Of a stretch of 62,534 nt of DNA, positions 1 through 9,080 are shown one piece after another. This DNA comes from Clostridia bacterium (lineage in GTDB: Bacteria; Bacillota_A; Clostridia; Oscillospirales; Acutalibacteraceae). Position numbers and translations under genes: made by a program. The notes under the pieces were generated by a model. The model was not told the origin of the DNA and searched no databases. It saw only the letters and a list, made by a program, of their open reading frames with translations. Every line of letters begins with the position of its first letter. Within the stretch, counting starts at the first letter, position 1. The DNA lies in NCBI GenBank assembly GCA_024699005.1, contig JAILQN010000206.1:1-62534 (forward strand), written 5' to 3'.

Positions 1-1280
1 GCGTTCAGGATAGCCTCGGCTGCATCGGCTATACGGAATTCGTCGAAAGCCTTCTCAACTGCAGGTACAGCGCTCATGATATCGGCTTTGAACGAGTCGT
101 CAAGAGGATCGGAAACGGTGTTCACGGGAAGGACGCCGTCAAAATACTTATTGACCATGGCGACGGTTCTGTTCACAAGATTGCCGATGGAATTGGCAAG
201 ATCGGAATTATATCTCTCGCTCATGGTGGCGTATGATATCGAGCCGTCGCGGGCATGTGGCATCTCTGAAAGCAGATAATATCTCACGGCATCCACTCCG
301 AAGCGGCGGACAAGGTCCTCCGCGTATATCACGTTGCCCTTGGACTTTGACATCTTGTCCTCGCCGAAGAGCAGCCAGGGATGGCCGTAAACCTGTTTCG
401 GCAAGGGCTCGCCCAGAGCCATAAGCATGATCGGCCAGTAGATCGTATGGAAACGTATTATATCTTTGCCGATGATATGCACGTCCGCCGGCCAGAACTT
501 CCTGTACATCTCGCCGGAGCCGTCCGGATCGTAACCTATACCTGTGATATAGTTTGAAAGAGCGTCTATCCAGACGTAGATAACGTGTCCGGGATCAAAG
601 GTGACGGGGATCCCCCATTTGAAGCTGGTACGGGACACGCACAGATCCTGCAGACCGGGACGGATGAAGTTATTGAGCATCTCGTTTTTGCGGGCCTCAG
701 GATAAATAAAGTCCGGATGCGCCTCTATATGATCCTCAAGCTGCTTCTGATATTTCGAGAGTTTAAGGAAATACGCTTCCTCCCTCGCAGGCTGGACTTC
801 TCCGCCGCAGTCAGGGCATTTGCCGTCCACGAGCTGAGAGGAAGTCCAGAAAGACTCGCAGGGCGTGCAGTACATACCCTCATAATAGCTCTTGTAAATA
901 TCCCCCTGCTCATAGAGCTTCAGGAAGATCTTCTGAACGGTCTGCTCGTGGTCTTTATCGGTGGTCCTTATAAATTTATCGTAAGAAGTTCCGAGCATAT
1001 CGCAGATATCGCGGATCTCGCCTGCGACTTTATCCACGTATTCTTTGGGGGAAACGCCGGCGTCCCTTGCGTAATTCTCGATCTTCTGTCCGTGCTCGTC
1101 CGTGCCGGTCATGAAGAAAACGTCATAGCCCTGCATACGGCGGAAACGCGCTATCGCGTCCGCCAGCACGATCTCATAGGAATTTCCGATGTGCGGCTTG
1201 CGCGAGGTGTAGGCGATGGCTGTCGTGATGTAATAAGGCTTGCCGTTCCCAGATGTCAATTCAAAAGATTTATTGTCCAT
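1..1280 (-). CDS. metG: Methionyl-tRNA synthetase, C-terminus cut by window edge
   Basis: This enzyme charges tRNA-Met with methionine in the cytoplasm. About 426 residues are visible, and the tail lies beyond position 1. The class I signature appears as PHIGN near residues 29-33, and the KMSKS loop lies near residue 308 (bases about 331-369). Two Cys pairs (CTPC, then CPDC near residues 137-160) form the zinc knuckle typical of the MetG1 subgroup. The start ATG is preceded by AAAGGTG at good spacing. The gene is divergent from the HAD phosphatase at 1376. The leader of about 95 bases is too short for a T-box, so I see no attenuation signal. Whether the C-terminal tRNA-binding extension is present cannot be seen here. 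Confidence 0.97.
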   Translation of the reverse strand, partial: MDNKSFELTSGNGKPYYITTAIAYTSRKPHIGNSYEIVLADAIARFRRMQGYDVFFMTGTDEHGQKIENYARDAGVSPKEYVDKVAGEIRDICDMLGTSYDKFIRTTDKDHEQTVQKIFLKLYEQGDIYKSYYEGMYCTPCESFWTSSQLVDGKCPDCGGEVQPAREEAYFLKLSKYQKQLEDHIEAHPDFIYPEARKNEMLNNFIRPGLQDLCVSRTSFKWGIPVTFDPGHVIYVWIDALSNYITGIGYDPDGSGEMYRKFWPADVHIIGKDIIRFHTIYWPIMLMALGEPLPKQVYGHPWLLFGEDKMSKSKGNVIYAEDLVRRFGVDAVRYYLLSEMPHARDGSISYATMSERYNSDLANSIGNLVNRTVAMVNKYFDGVLPVNTVSDPLDDSFKADIMSAVPAVEKAFDEFRIADAAEAILN

Positions 1281-1324
1281 AATATCACCTTTAAACTTTT
1301 ATTAAACAAAATAAGATACGATAT

Positions 1325-1352
1325 ATTATATCATCTTTTCCGATTTATGCAA
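1325..1352 (-). promoter_or_regulatory. Probable promoter of metG
   Basis: Read on the minus strand, TTGCAT and TATAAT are separated by 16 bases. The -10 box is perfect and the -35 box is weak. A TATTAT on the plus strand at 1324-1329 overlaps it and could serve the divergent HAD gene, but its -35 (TTAAAC at 1302-1307) is poor. Confidence 0.4.
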
Positions 1353-1375
1353 TACTTATTTTCAAAGGTAATATC

Positions 1376-2245
1376 ATGCCAATTTACGCTATTCTTTATG
1401 ATTTTGACAGGACTCTGAGTCCCTGCGACATGCAGGAATATCAGTTCATCCCGAAACTCGATATGACCCCTGCCGATTTCTGGCACGAAGCCAATACTTT
1501 CGGTGAGAGCAGGGATATGGACAAAATATTGTCCTATATGTACACCATGATAGTCAAGGCGCGGGAGAAAAACATTCCGCTCACAAGGGACGAACTGGTT
1601 GAATGCGGAAAGAATATAGAGTTTTTCCCGGGTGTCAGAGATTGGTTTTCACGTCTAAACTCTTTCGGCATCGAAAACGGAGTCGAGGTCGAGCATTACG
1701 TATTGTCTTCCGGACTTGTAGAAATAATCGAGGGTTCCCCTATCGGTAAATATTTCAAAAAAATATACGCGAGCGAGTTCCTGTACGATGACGACGGCAG
1801 GGCGGTCTTCCCGAAATCGGCTGTCAATTACACGTCAAAAACACAGTTCATTTACCGCATAAACAAGGGCGTGCTGGACGTTTCCAATGACAAGGACCTG
1901 AACCGCTCCACTCCGGAGAGCGATCGCAGGGTGCGGTTCCATGATATGCTATATATCGGAGACGGATTGTCCGACGTGCCGTGCATGAAGATGGTCAAGG
2001 CTTACGGCGGCAGTTCGATAGCGGTATTCAACCCTGCGCGGGGCGGCAGCGAAGTCGCAAATGAACTGCTTCTGCAAAGACGTGTGGACTTCGCATTCCC
2101 GGCGGATTACAGCGAAAATACCGATCTTGATCTGACCGTCAAGGGGCTTATCAAAAAATGCGCCATAGAGAACACTCTGAAGGCGACTCACGACAGTCAG
2201 CTTGAAGACGTGAATAACGGTCAGCTGAGATTCGACGAATTCTGA
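1376..2245 (+). CDS. HAD-superfamily phosphatase (phosphoserine phosphatase-like)
   Basis: This 289-residue cytoplasmic hydrolase belongs to the haloacid dehalogenase superfamily. Motif I is YDFDRTLS near residues 8-15, with D9 as expected nucleophile and D11 as general acid/base. Motif IV is IGDGLSDVPCM near residues 193-203 and would hold Mg2+. The long insertion between them is a cap domain of the phosphoserine-phosphatase-like type. The start has AAAGG about eight bases upstream. It is a single-gene unit, divergent from metG, and ends at the hairpin at 2254. The substrate cannot be deduced. The family assignment is solid, but any claim of serine biosynthesis would be a guess. Confidence 0.85.
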   Translation: MPIYAILYDFDRTLSPCDMQEYQFIPKLDMTPADFWHEANTFGESRDMDKILSYMYTMIVKAREKNIPLTRDELVECGKNIEFFPGVRDWFSRLNSFGIENGVEVEHYVLSSGLVEIIEGSPIGKYFKKIYASEFLYDDDGRAVFPKSAVNYTSKTQFIYRINKGVLDVSNDKDLNRSTPESDRRVRFHDMLYIGDGLSDVPCMKMVKAYGGSSIAVFNPARGGSEVANELLLQRRVDFAFPADYSENTDLDLTVKGLIKKCAIENTLKATHDSQLEDVNNGQLRFDEF

Positions 2246-2253
2246 TATAAAAA

Positions 2254-2299
2254 GAGAGCTCGATTCCATCACGGAACGGGCTCTCGTGTTTTTTTTTTT
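2254..2299. terminator. Bidirectional Rho-independent terminator
   Basis: A nine-base-pair stem (2254-2262 with 2277-2285, one G-T wobble) is followed on the plus strand by eleven T at 2289-2299. On the minus strand the same stem is followed by TCTTTTTATA. It separates the converging HAD and esterase genes. Confidence 0.85.
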
Positions 2300-4512
2300 C
2301 AGGATTTCGGAACTATCCCGAAGAAAGCCTGCATTATATCACGGAACGCGGCAAACAGCGCTTTAAGGTACGCAATCACCTCTTCAAACGATCTGGCCGT
2401 CCCGGACTGGTCGTCAGATTCTGACAACACGCGGATATCGTCCAGCAGCAGCTCGGCGTTCGCGCCTTCCCATTTAAACCGGATTTGTTTGACGGCGCTC
2501 AGCTTGTCGTTCGTTTTTTCGCATCCGGCGCCCATCAGGAGCAATCTGTTAAGATCAAAGGTGAACGTATGCCATTCACCGTCTGCGGGAACGGTGACGC
2601 CGGCAAGACCCGATTCAACGCATACCGGAGTGTAATAACCGGTTTCGCTTGTATAAAGACGTATCTCGTTCAGCCGGACCGGAGCCTTCCCGCAATTCTT
2701 TACCTGAAGACGAAGGATGCCGTAATCGGACCAATCGTCGTCAACGTTATCGAACACGACATATTTCAGCTTATCCTTTTCGCTGATATTCGGAGAAAGA
2801 GTAAACAGAGGAGCAAGAGAAGAAATGCGCAGCGCGCCGTCACCTTCAGCCATGTCTTCCGTTTCAAGGCAGACGGAGCATCCGGATGCTGTCCACGTTT
2901 CGATATATCCGGTGTTCACTCCGCTTTCAAAGAAATTCATATCCTCGCAGTTCATCCAGGCGTTATCGGCATAATGATGTCTGACAGCGGGATCAAGTAT
3001 ACCGACAGGAGCAGCTGGCATGAAAGGCTCTCCGCCGTAGAAGCTCCACAGATTTGCACGTTCACTCCAGCTTCCGGCTGCATATGTCGCAGCGACAGGA
3101 TCTTTCACAAACTCGCTGTAAACGCGTACGGTGTCGTTCAATACGATCTCGGCGTCCGCTTCCACGGCGACTCCGTCTTCACCGCATACAGCGAAACCGC
3201 GGGGCGTGCCTCCCGTGAACTGCAGACCGCTGCCGACGTTTTCAAAGGTCAGATATACGCCGTCCTCCTTTATCTCCGTTTTTTTGCAGTACGGAGCGGA
3301 GGTTGGCGATTTTTTGCCGTAAACGAGGCTTTCAGCCAGCAGGAACATCCTATCCCCGATCGGCTTTTTTGTCATGGGATGGATCGATCCCCATTCATTG
3401 AAATCCAATGAGAGATCATATATCGTCACTTCACCGCGGGAAGAGGGATCGGCCTTTGCAAGATCTGTGAAGACCTCGTTGAACTGGGTCACACGGAACG
3501 GCCCCTGTCCGTAATCATAGCAGGCGATCTGCGTGAAGATAAACGGCATCCGCCCGCCGGTATAACCGAAATCCGCGGTATAGCTGTCCTGCATCAGGTC
3601 GAAGCAGTCGCGATAATACTCAGCGGAATGGTTAAGGAACAGATCGGAACAGCCCTGATACCATATAGCTCCCTGCGGACGGAAGTTAATAAGCGGGGCG
3701 ATATTGTTGTTATACAGGTTCGTCATGTCAAGATGCATGGCGCAGTCGGCACTGTTCCAGTGCTCCTCTTCATAGTATTCGTTATTATCAATCAGGTGCT
3801 GTTTCACAGCAGGGCTGCCGTCTATAGCTTCGCGCGACAGCCACGGCGCGATGGCGGAACCGCCAAGAGGAACACTGAGCACTCCGACAGGCATATCCAG
3901 CTGCTGCTGCAGTTTTACCGCAAAGAAATACGCGGGAGCGCTCATGTTATAGACCTGAGTATCGTCCGCTGTAAACCAGCTGCAGATGACCGCGTCGGTC
4001 TGCGGCAGATAGTGTGTCTGATACACGCCGTCGATCTGCTGAGGGGGCATATACAACACGTGTACGTCGTGAGGACCGGTCTCCTGCGCGGAGACCATTT
4101 CCTTTCCCTCCGGAGTCACGTACAGCGGATATTCCATGTTACTCTGACCGATCGCCAGCCAAAGTTCGCCGAATACTATATTTTTAAGCTCAGCGAAGAT
4201 GTCTCCGTTACAGCTCACTTCGACAGTATAGGTATCATAGGTACCCGCCGGCGCAAGGAAAGAAACGGAGAATCCGCCTTCCGAAGCCGTCGCCTTACCG
4301 CTTGTCACAAGCCCGCCTGCCTGATCATACAAACGGGCGATTATCTCGCTGCCGTCCGGCGCTTCTCCCGCAAGGATCGCGTCTGTATCGCGCTGAAACA
4401 GCATAGAATCAGCGTAGACGTTATATAGCCGTGCATCTGTGGAGGCAAACGCCGTTGACGCCACAGACAGAAGCAGAACGAAACTCAAAACTACCGAAAA
4501 CACCTTTTTCAT
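2299..4512 (-). CDS. Secreted sialate O-acetylesterase-like (SASA family) protein
   Basis: This exported protein has about 737 residues. The start is placed at 4512, not 4545, because AGGAGGGG lies just upstream and the product then begins MKKVFSVV with a classical signal peptide (hydrophobic residues about 4-20, AFA cleavage near residue 23). The SASA/SGNH-like signature GQSNMEY lies at residues 122-128, and IWYQG follows near residue 285. The family removes O-acetyl groups from sialic acids or other glycans. A beta-rich, carbohydrate-binding-like domain covers roughly residues 530-690. The chain ends in an amphipathic aromatic helix (AYLKALFAAFRDIMQAFFGI) that resembles the ends of two other exported proteins in this window. 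The gene sits 29 bases behind sufU at the end of a housekeeping cluster. The substrate is not certain. Confidence 0.85.
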   Translation of the reverse strand: MKKVFSVVLSFVLLLSVASTAFASTDARLYNVYADSMLFQRDTDAILAGEAPDGSEIIARLYDQAGGLVTSGKATASEGGFSVSFLAPAGTYDTYTVEVSCNGDIFAELKNIVFGELWLAIGQSNMEYPLYVTPEGKEMVSAQETGPHDVHVLYMPPQQIDGVYQTHYLPQTDAVICSWFTADDTQVYNMSAPAYFFAVKLQQQLDMPVGVLSVPLGGSAIAPWLSREAIDGSPAVKQHLIDNNEYYEEEHWNSADCAMHLDMTNLYNNNIAPLINFRPQGAIWYQGCSDLFLNHSAEYYRDCFDLMQDSYTADFGYTGGRMPFIFTQIACYDYGQGPFRVTQFNEVFTDLAKADPSSRGEVTIYDLSLDFNEWGSIHPMTKKPIGDRMFLLAESLVYGKKSPTSAPYCKKTEIKEDGVYLTFENVGSGLQFTGGTPRGFAVCGEDGVAVEADAEIVLNDTVRVYSEFVKDPVAATYAAGSWSERANLWSFYGGEPFMPAAPVGILDPAVRHHYADNAWMNCEDMNFFESGVNTGYIETWTASGCSVCLETEDMAEGDGALRISSLAPLFTLSPNISEKDKLKYVVFDNVDDDWSDYGILRLQVKNCGKAPVRLNEIRLYTSETGYYTPVCVESGLAGVTVPADGEWHTFTFDLNRLLLMGAGCEKTNDKLSAVKQIRFKWEGANAELLLDDIRVLSESDDQSGTARSFEEVIAYLKALFAAFRDIMQAFFGIVPKS

Positions 4513-4541
4513 GAGGGCCCCTCCTGATTTCCGTCGAATAA

Positions 4542-4970
4542 TCACTTCCCGAGTATTTCCTCAAGTGTATGCCAGCCGAGCACGGCGCATTTCACACGCG
4601 AGGGCATATGAGAGATATCACGAAGCGCGCCGGCTTCTTCAAGCTCCTCTATCTCGTCCTCGGTCGCCTGGTTTTTTATCATTCTGACAAAGATATCGGC
4701 AAGACGCAGTGCCTCTTCTTTTGTTCGTCCTATAATCAGATCGAGCATGATATCCGCCGACGCCTGAGAGATCGCGCATCCGTCGCCCACGAATGAACCG
4801 TCGGTTATAACGCCGTTATCGTCTGTGTTGAGCTGCAGAACGATATCGTCCCCGCAGGACGGATTTACCCCTTCAAGCATATACTTTGGATTTTCGAGGG
4901 AGTATTTGTGCGCCGGATTTATATTGTGTTCTGTGAGTATCTCATTGTAAAATGTTCTGTTCGGTTCCAT
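4542..4970 (-). CDS. sufU: SufU-type iron-sulfur cluster assembly protein
   Basis: The 142-residue NifU/IscU-like protein has the Firmicutes SufU pattern: C39 with D41 (NPSCGDD), C65 (GDGCAIS) and C128 (RVKCAVLGW). In this family they bind zinc and accept sulfur from the SufS cysteine desulfurase for Fe-S assembly. The insert between the second and third cysteines is longer than in IscU, which is a SufU trait. The gene follows fmt by 24 bases and is probably cotranscribed with def-fmt. No sufB, sufC, sufD or sufS gene is nearby, so the rest of the machinery must lie elsewhere. Confidence 0.92.
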   Translation of the reverse strand: MEPNRTFYNEILTEHNINPAHKYSLENPKYMLEGVNPSCGDDIVLQLNTDDNGVITDGSFVGDGCAISQASADIMLDLIIGRTKEEALRLADIFVRMIKNQATEDEIEELEEAGALRDISHMPSRVKCAVLGWHTLEEILGK

Positions 4971-4994
4971 AGTATTACCCCGATTATTCCGTTT

Positions 4995-5909
4995 TCAAAG
5001 ATCGCGGATCCCGTGCCCTATTGCATAAGCATTCCCGCTCATCGGTTTCTTGCCTTCTGGCTGGACGCTGACAAACTCAAGGCAGCCGTCCGCAAAAACC
5101 GCGTAAAGTCTGTTCCCTTTTGTAAACATTTCACCGGGCGATCCGCCGCAGTTTATATCAGTACGGCGCGACTCAAGAATTTTAAGCTTTTTACCGTCCA
5201 TTACAGTGAAAGCCACGGGCCACGGGCTCATTCCTCTTATCAGGTTATGCGCGTCTGCCGCGGTTTTCGCAAAATCGATCTCCGCTTCCGCTTTACTGAG
5301 CATAGCGGCGTACGTCGCCAGAGATTCATCCTGCGGTATGGGACGTATCGCTCCGACGGTGTATTTTTTAAGCGTTTCTGTAAGCAGATCCGGGCTGAGC
5401 CTCGCAAGCCTGTCAAAAAGCTCTCCGCTCGTCTCGTTTTCGCCGATATCAACACTCCGCGTCAGCAGGATATCGCCCGTGTCCAGCCCGGCGTTCATCA
5501 GCATCGTTGTGACGCCCGTCACCTTATCTCCGTTCAGGACGCTGCGCTGTATCGGCGCAGCGCCTCTGTATTGAGGCAGCAGCGATCCGTGGACGTTTAT
5601 ACAGGCGTATTTCGGTATATCAAGTATCCTCTGCGGCAGGATCTTGCCATAAGCCGCCACAACCATATAATCAGGGCGGAACGCGGCGAGATATTCATAC
5701 GCCTCGTCGGATCTGAGCGTCTGGGGCTGATAAACATTCAGCCCCAGCACCTGAGCCGTGACTTTGACGTCAGACGGAGTCAGTATCTGTTTCCTGCCCA
5801 CGGGTTTATCGGGCTGAGTAACAACGCAGACCACGTCGTAATTCTCCTTCACCAGACGCTTAAGGCATGGCACGGCGAAGTCGGGAGTGCCCATGTATAT
5901 TACTTTCAT
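4995..5909 (-). CDS. fmt: Methionyl-tRNA formyltransferase
   Basis: The enzyme formylates Met-tRNAfMet with 10-formyl-tetrahydrofolate. The start at 5909 (MKVIYMGTPDFAV) is preferred over 5951. It gives the canonical N-terminus, lies 4 bases past the def stop and has GGAAG upstream. The product is 304 residues, a normal length for the family. The catalytic core INVHGSLLPQYRGAAPIQ spans residues 104-121 (N105 and H107), and GLDTGD follows near 141-146. The C-terminal OB-like domain covers roughly residues 205-300. It is adjacent to def, its partner in the formylation and deformylation cycle. Confidence 0.97.
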   Translation of the reverse strand: MKVIYMGTPDFAVPCLKRLVKENYDVVCVVTQPDKPVGRKQILTPSDVKVTAQVLGLNVYQPQTLRSDEAYEYLAAFRPDYMVVAAYGKILPQRILDIPKYACINVHGSLLPQYRGAAPIQRSVLNGDKVTGVTTMLMNAGLDTGDILLTRSVDIGENETSGELFDRLARLSPDLLTETLKKYTVGAIRPIPQDESLATYAAMLSKAEAEIDFAKTAADAHNLIRGMSPWPVAFTVMDGKKLKILESRRTDINCGGSPGEMFTKGNRLYAVFADGCLEFVSVQPEGKKPMSGNAYAIGHGIRDL

Positions 5910-5913
5910 AATC

Positions 5914-6393
5914 TCAATCTTCCGTATACTCGACCTGTTCGCCGGGGGCAAGCTGATCGGTAAACAATATTCCGTTCAGATGATCTATCTCGTGGCAGAG
6001 GCAGCGGGCCAGCAGTTCCGTTCCGTCAATCTCGAACCATTCGCCGCGTCTGTTCTGAGCACGCACCTTTACGTACATCGGTCTTAAAGTCTTGCCGGTC
6101 TTATGGGGAAGTGAGAGACACGCTTCATTCACAGTCTGTTCACCGCTCGCTTCGATTATTACGGGGTTTATCAGCTCGGTATAGCCTGCAGCGCCGTTCT
6201 CCCCGAGATCAATCACCACTACCCTTTTCAGTACGCCGACCTGCGGCGCGGCAAGACCTACGCCGTCAGCCTTGTAAAGCGTTTCGCGCATGTCATCCAG
6301 CAGACTGAAAAGCCGATCGTTGAATTCCGTGACTTCACGCGATTTTTTGCGCAATATGGGATTTTCTTCTGTTTTTATATTTCTTAATGCCAT
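5914..6393 (-). CDS. def: Peptide deformylase
   Basis: This metalloenzyme removes the N-formyl group from nascent chains. All three motifs are present: GVGLAAPQ at 44-51, EACLS at 90-94 (C92 metal ligand) and HEIDH at 134-138. Ala in EACLS replaces the more common Gly. I place the start at ATG 6393, with AGGGGTG eight bases upstream; an in-frame GTG at 6405 would add four residues. The product is 159 residues. It follows priA by 14 bases and precedes fmt by 4 bases, an arrangement typical of Clostridia. Confidence 0.97.
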   Translation of the reverse strand: MALRNIKTEENPILRKKSREVTEFNDRLFSLLDDMRETLYKADGVGLAAPQVGVLKRVVVIDLGENGAAGYTELINPVIIEASGEQTVNEACLSLPHKTGKTLRPMYVKVRAQNRRGEWFEIDGTELLARCLCHEIDHLNGILFTDQLAPGEQVEYTED

Positions 6394-6407
6394 ATCTGTA
6401 TTCACCC

Positions 6408-8876
6408 CTAAAAAAGATTTGCCGGGTTCATATCCGTTCTGACGCCGACGTCTTTAAATTTTGCCCCATCTCCGAATTCAGTCAGCACTTCGGAAAACAG
6501 TTCCCTGGTCTTTTTATTGTTTCTGCATTTAACAATGAGACGCTGTCTGTACGAATTATTGAGCTTTGCCGCCGCAGGCGCGCTCGGACCGAGAATGATC
6601 ATTCCCGGCGAACCGGGGGCCTTAAGCTTTGCTCTGAGCAAGCGGAAAAACTCTCTTGCTCCCGCCGCCACACGGGCCTCGTTTGTACCTCTGAACAGAA
6701 AAACACAAAGGTCACACCAGGGCGGATAGCCCAGATTTTTGCGGATAAGTATCTCCGTGTCAAAGAATGCTCCGTAATCCTGTTTCGCTGCCAGAGCAAG
6801 GAGTTCATTTTCGGGATTGAAGGTCTGAATGACCGCCCTGCCATGCCTCTCGCCTCGTCCGGCCCTGCCTATGACCTGAGTCAGAAGGTCGAAAGTCCTC
6901 TCGCTGCCTCCGAAATCGTCGTTATACAGTTCTCCGTCAACAGAAATAACTCCAACAAGCGTTACATTTGGAAAATCCAATCCTTTTGACACCATCTGCG
7001 TACCGATCATAATGTCATATTCTCCGTTTCCGAAAGCGTCGAATTTCACTTTATGAGCGTTTTTGGCAGACGTGGTGTCCGCGTCCATTCGCAGAAGACG
7101 TGCTTCCGGGAAAAGCCCGGCAACCTCCATCTCGACCCGCTGGGTGCCGGCGCCGGAAAAACGCACGGCGTCGCCGCCGCAGTAAGGACACACAGGAGAA
7201 ACCGGTGCTGAATAGCCGCAATAATGACACATCATCCGGTTATTGGCGCTGTGATAAGTAAGCGAAATACTGCAGTTGGGGCAGGTCACTACTTTTTTGC
7301 ATTTATTGCAGGCGATAAATGTATTGAATCCCCGCCTGTTCATAAGCAGTATCGACTGCTCGCCTTTTTCGAGGTTGCATTCAAGTTCGCGTTTAAGCGT
7401 CTCACTGACTGCGACCCTTCCGCCCATCTCCCGTTTATCCGAGGAATCGACAGTAATTACGTCAGGAAGACCACCCGGAGCATAACGCTCCGAAAGCGTA
7501 AACAATCTGTACTTTCCCGCTTTTGCCAGAGAGAAAGATTCCAACGACGGTGTGGCCGATCCGAGAATCAAGGTCGCGTGTGCATATGAGCATCGCAGCC
7601 TGGCGACATCACGGCAGTGATAACGGGGAGTCAACTCTGATTTATAAGATTCGGACTGTTCTTCATCTATGATTATCGCCTTCAGACTGTTCAACGGAGC
7701 AAATACTGCGCTGCGCGTACCTACGACAATTTTCGCGTTGCCGGAGCGTATGCGTTTCCACTCGTCAAGCCGTTCTCCTACGGAAAGCGCGGAATGAATG
7801 ACAGCGACGTCCGAACCGTAACGCGCGTAAAACAGAGCAAGCATCTGCGGTGTCAACGCGATCTCCGGCACCATAAAGATGACTTCTCCGCCCTCACCGA
7901 GAATGCGGTCGATCAGGCTCATGTATATCCTGGTTTTGCCGCTGCCGGTCACACCCCACAAAAGTGCCGTACCGCCGGAATCGCTCATCTCCGATATTCC
8001 CCGCAGTACGTCAGCCTGAGTCTGAGTCAGTTCGATTTCCGATGTGTCCCGCTCCGTATCGTTCAGATTCGCGGGTGAACGGTATATCTCTTCCTCCCGG
8101 TATACAATTGCTCCGCGACTCCTGAGATTCTCTATAACAGCAGCGGTGACCCCGGTATAATAACATATTTCCGATGTAGACGCAGACGGTACCGTTTTAA
8201 GAAAATCGACAACGGATTTTTGTTTCGGAGTAAGCTTAAAAGGAATTTCGGCGTCACCGGCAAACTCGGATGACAGTGATGCAAGTCTTACGGAAGCGTC
8301 ATTTGCCCGGCGCTTTGTATCGGACGCCCGTATGAGATAACCCTTTCTGATAAGTGCGTCGATGCAGTGATCGTCCGCTTTTGTTTTTTCAAGCAGAACG
8401 GAGCGGGTAACGAACTCATCCTTTTTTCTGATATAATCCAGAACGGTTTTTTCGGGCAAACCGACGTCATCCGGATCGCCGTCCGCGGTCTGCGGACTTA
8501 AAAATACCGTTTCGACTGTTCTGAGCATAAGTCCCGAAGGAAGCATGACACGCGCCGCTTCGAAAAAGGTGCAGAAACAACGCTCGCGGATCTCAAGAGC
8601 TAGCCTTATAAGCTCCTTTGTCAGAACAGGCTCCGGATCCGGTGCCGATCGGATGGCCTTAAGCTTTGCCGCCTCTTCTTCTGTCCCGTTATAATATTCC
8701 GAAACCGAATAAATTATCCCCTGTTTCTGTTTATTCCCGTTGCCGAAAGGCAAAAGAACCCTCGCGCCGGGCTTGCAAACGGCAGAGAGGGCTTCAGGGA
8801 TAATGTAAGTATAAAGCCTGTCAAACCCGTAGAGAGTCTTCTCTACGGCGACAAGCGCGTTGGACAGAAGGATCAT
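6408..8876 (-). CDS. priA: Primosomal protein N' (replication restart helicase)
   Basis: This 822-residue superfamily 2 helicase reloads the replisome at stalled forks. The N-terminal 3'-end-binding region is followed by Walker A (GVTGSGKT, 308-315), Walker B (DEEQ, 404-407), motif III GSATPS (439-444) and motif VI VIGRAGRG. Eight cysteines at 523, 526, 532, 535, 550, 553, 563 and 566 form the two zinc sites. Walker B reads DEEQ where most PriA proteins have DEEH, a possible functional variation. The position in a remA-gmk-rpoZ-priA-def-fmt cluster is standard for Firmicutes. Confidence 0.97.
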   Translation of the reverse strand: MILLSNALVAVEKTLYGFDRLYTYIIPEALSAVCKPGARVLLPFGNGNKQKQGIIYSVSEYYNGTEEEAAKLKAIRSAPDPEPVLTKELIRLALEIRERCFCTFFEAARVMLPSGLMLRTVETVFLSPQTADGDPDDVGLPEKTVLDYIRKKDEFVTRSVLLEKTKADDHCIDALIRKGYLIRASDTKRRANDASVRLASLSSEFAGDAEIPFKLTPKQKSVVDFLKTVPSASTSEICYYTGVTAAVIENLRSRGAIVYREEEIYRSPANLNDTERDTSEIELTQTQADVLRGISEMSDSGGTALLWGVTGSGKTRIYMSLIDRILGEGGEVIFMVPEIALTPQMLALFYARYGSDVAVIHSALSVGERLDEWKRIRSGNAKIVVGTRSAVFAPLNSLKAIIIDEEQSESYKSELTPRYHCRDVARLRCSYAHATLILGSATPSLESFSLAKAGKYRLFTLSERYAPGGLPDVITVDSSDKREMGGRVAVSETLKRELECNLEKGEQSILLMNRRGFNTFIACNKCKKVVTCPNCSISLTYHSANNRMMCHYCGYSAPVSPVCPYCGGDAVRFSGAGTQRVEMEVAGLFPEARLLRMDADTTSAKNAHKVKFDAFGNGEYDIMIGTQMVSKGLDFPNVTLVGVISVDGELYNDDFGGSERTFDLLTQVIGRAGRGERHGRAVIQTFNPENELLALAAKQDYGAFFDTEILIRKNLGYPPWCDLCVFLFRGTNEARVAAGAREFFRLLRAKLKAPGSPGMIILGPSAPAAAKLNNSYRQRLIVKCRNNKKTRELFSEVLTEFGDGAKFKDVGVRTDMNPANLF

Positions 8877-8880
8877 TTCA

Positions 8881-9078
8881 TCAATATTTTCTTTTTATCT
8901 CCCACATTCCCTTCTCGTATTCCTCAACAGCTATACTGACAGGCTTGACAGCGATGGTCTTGCCCTCTTCGTTTGCCTCATCCACGATTTCACGGGTCCT
9001 TTTGGCGGTTGCGACAGCAAGCTCATAGCGGCTCATATTCTCGTTCTTCATAAGATTCTGCAGATCAACACTTATCAT
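8881..9078 (-). CDS. rpoZ: RNA polymerase omega subunit
   Basis: This 65-residue protein has the omega core: SRYELAVATAKRTREI near 16-31 and a KPVSIAVEEYEKG segment near 45-57. Omega binds the beta-prime C-terminus and helps assemble RNA polymerase. An AGGAGG-like site (CGGAGGTTAATT) precedes the ATG. It lies between gmk and priA, where rpoZ is found in most Firmicutes. The protein is short but complete. Confidence 0.93.
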   Translation of the reverse strand: MISVDLQNLMKNENMSRYELAVATAKRTREIVDEANEEGKTIAVKPVSIAVEEYEKGMWEIKRKY

Positions 9079-9080
9079 AA

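Noticed and set aside
1281..1375. T-box or SAM riboswitch before metG
   Set aside because: Only 95 bases separate the two start codons, with no T-box bulge sequence and no terminator-antiterminator pair.
585..1418. Open frame of 277 codons on the plus strand
   Set aside because: It is antisense to metG, which has all its class I motifs on the minus strand. The product is Val/Arg/His-rich, typical of an antisense shadow.
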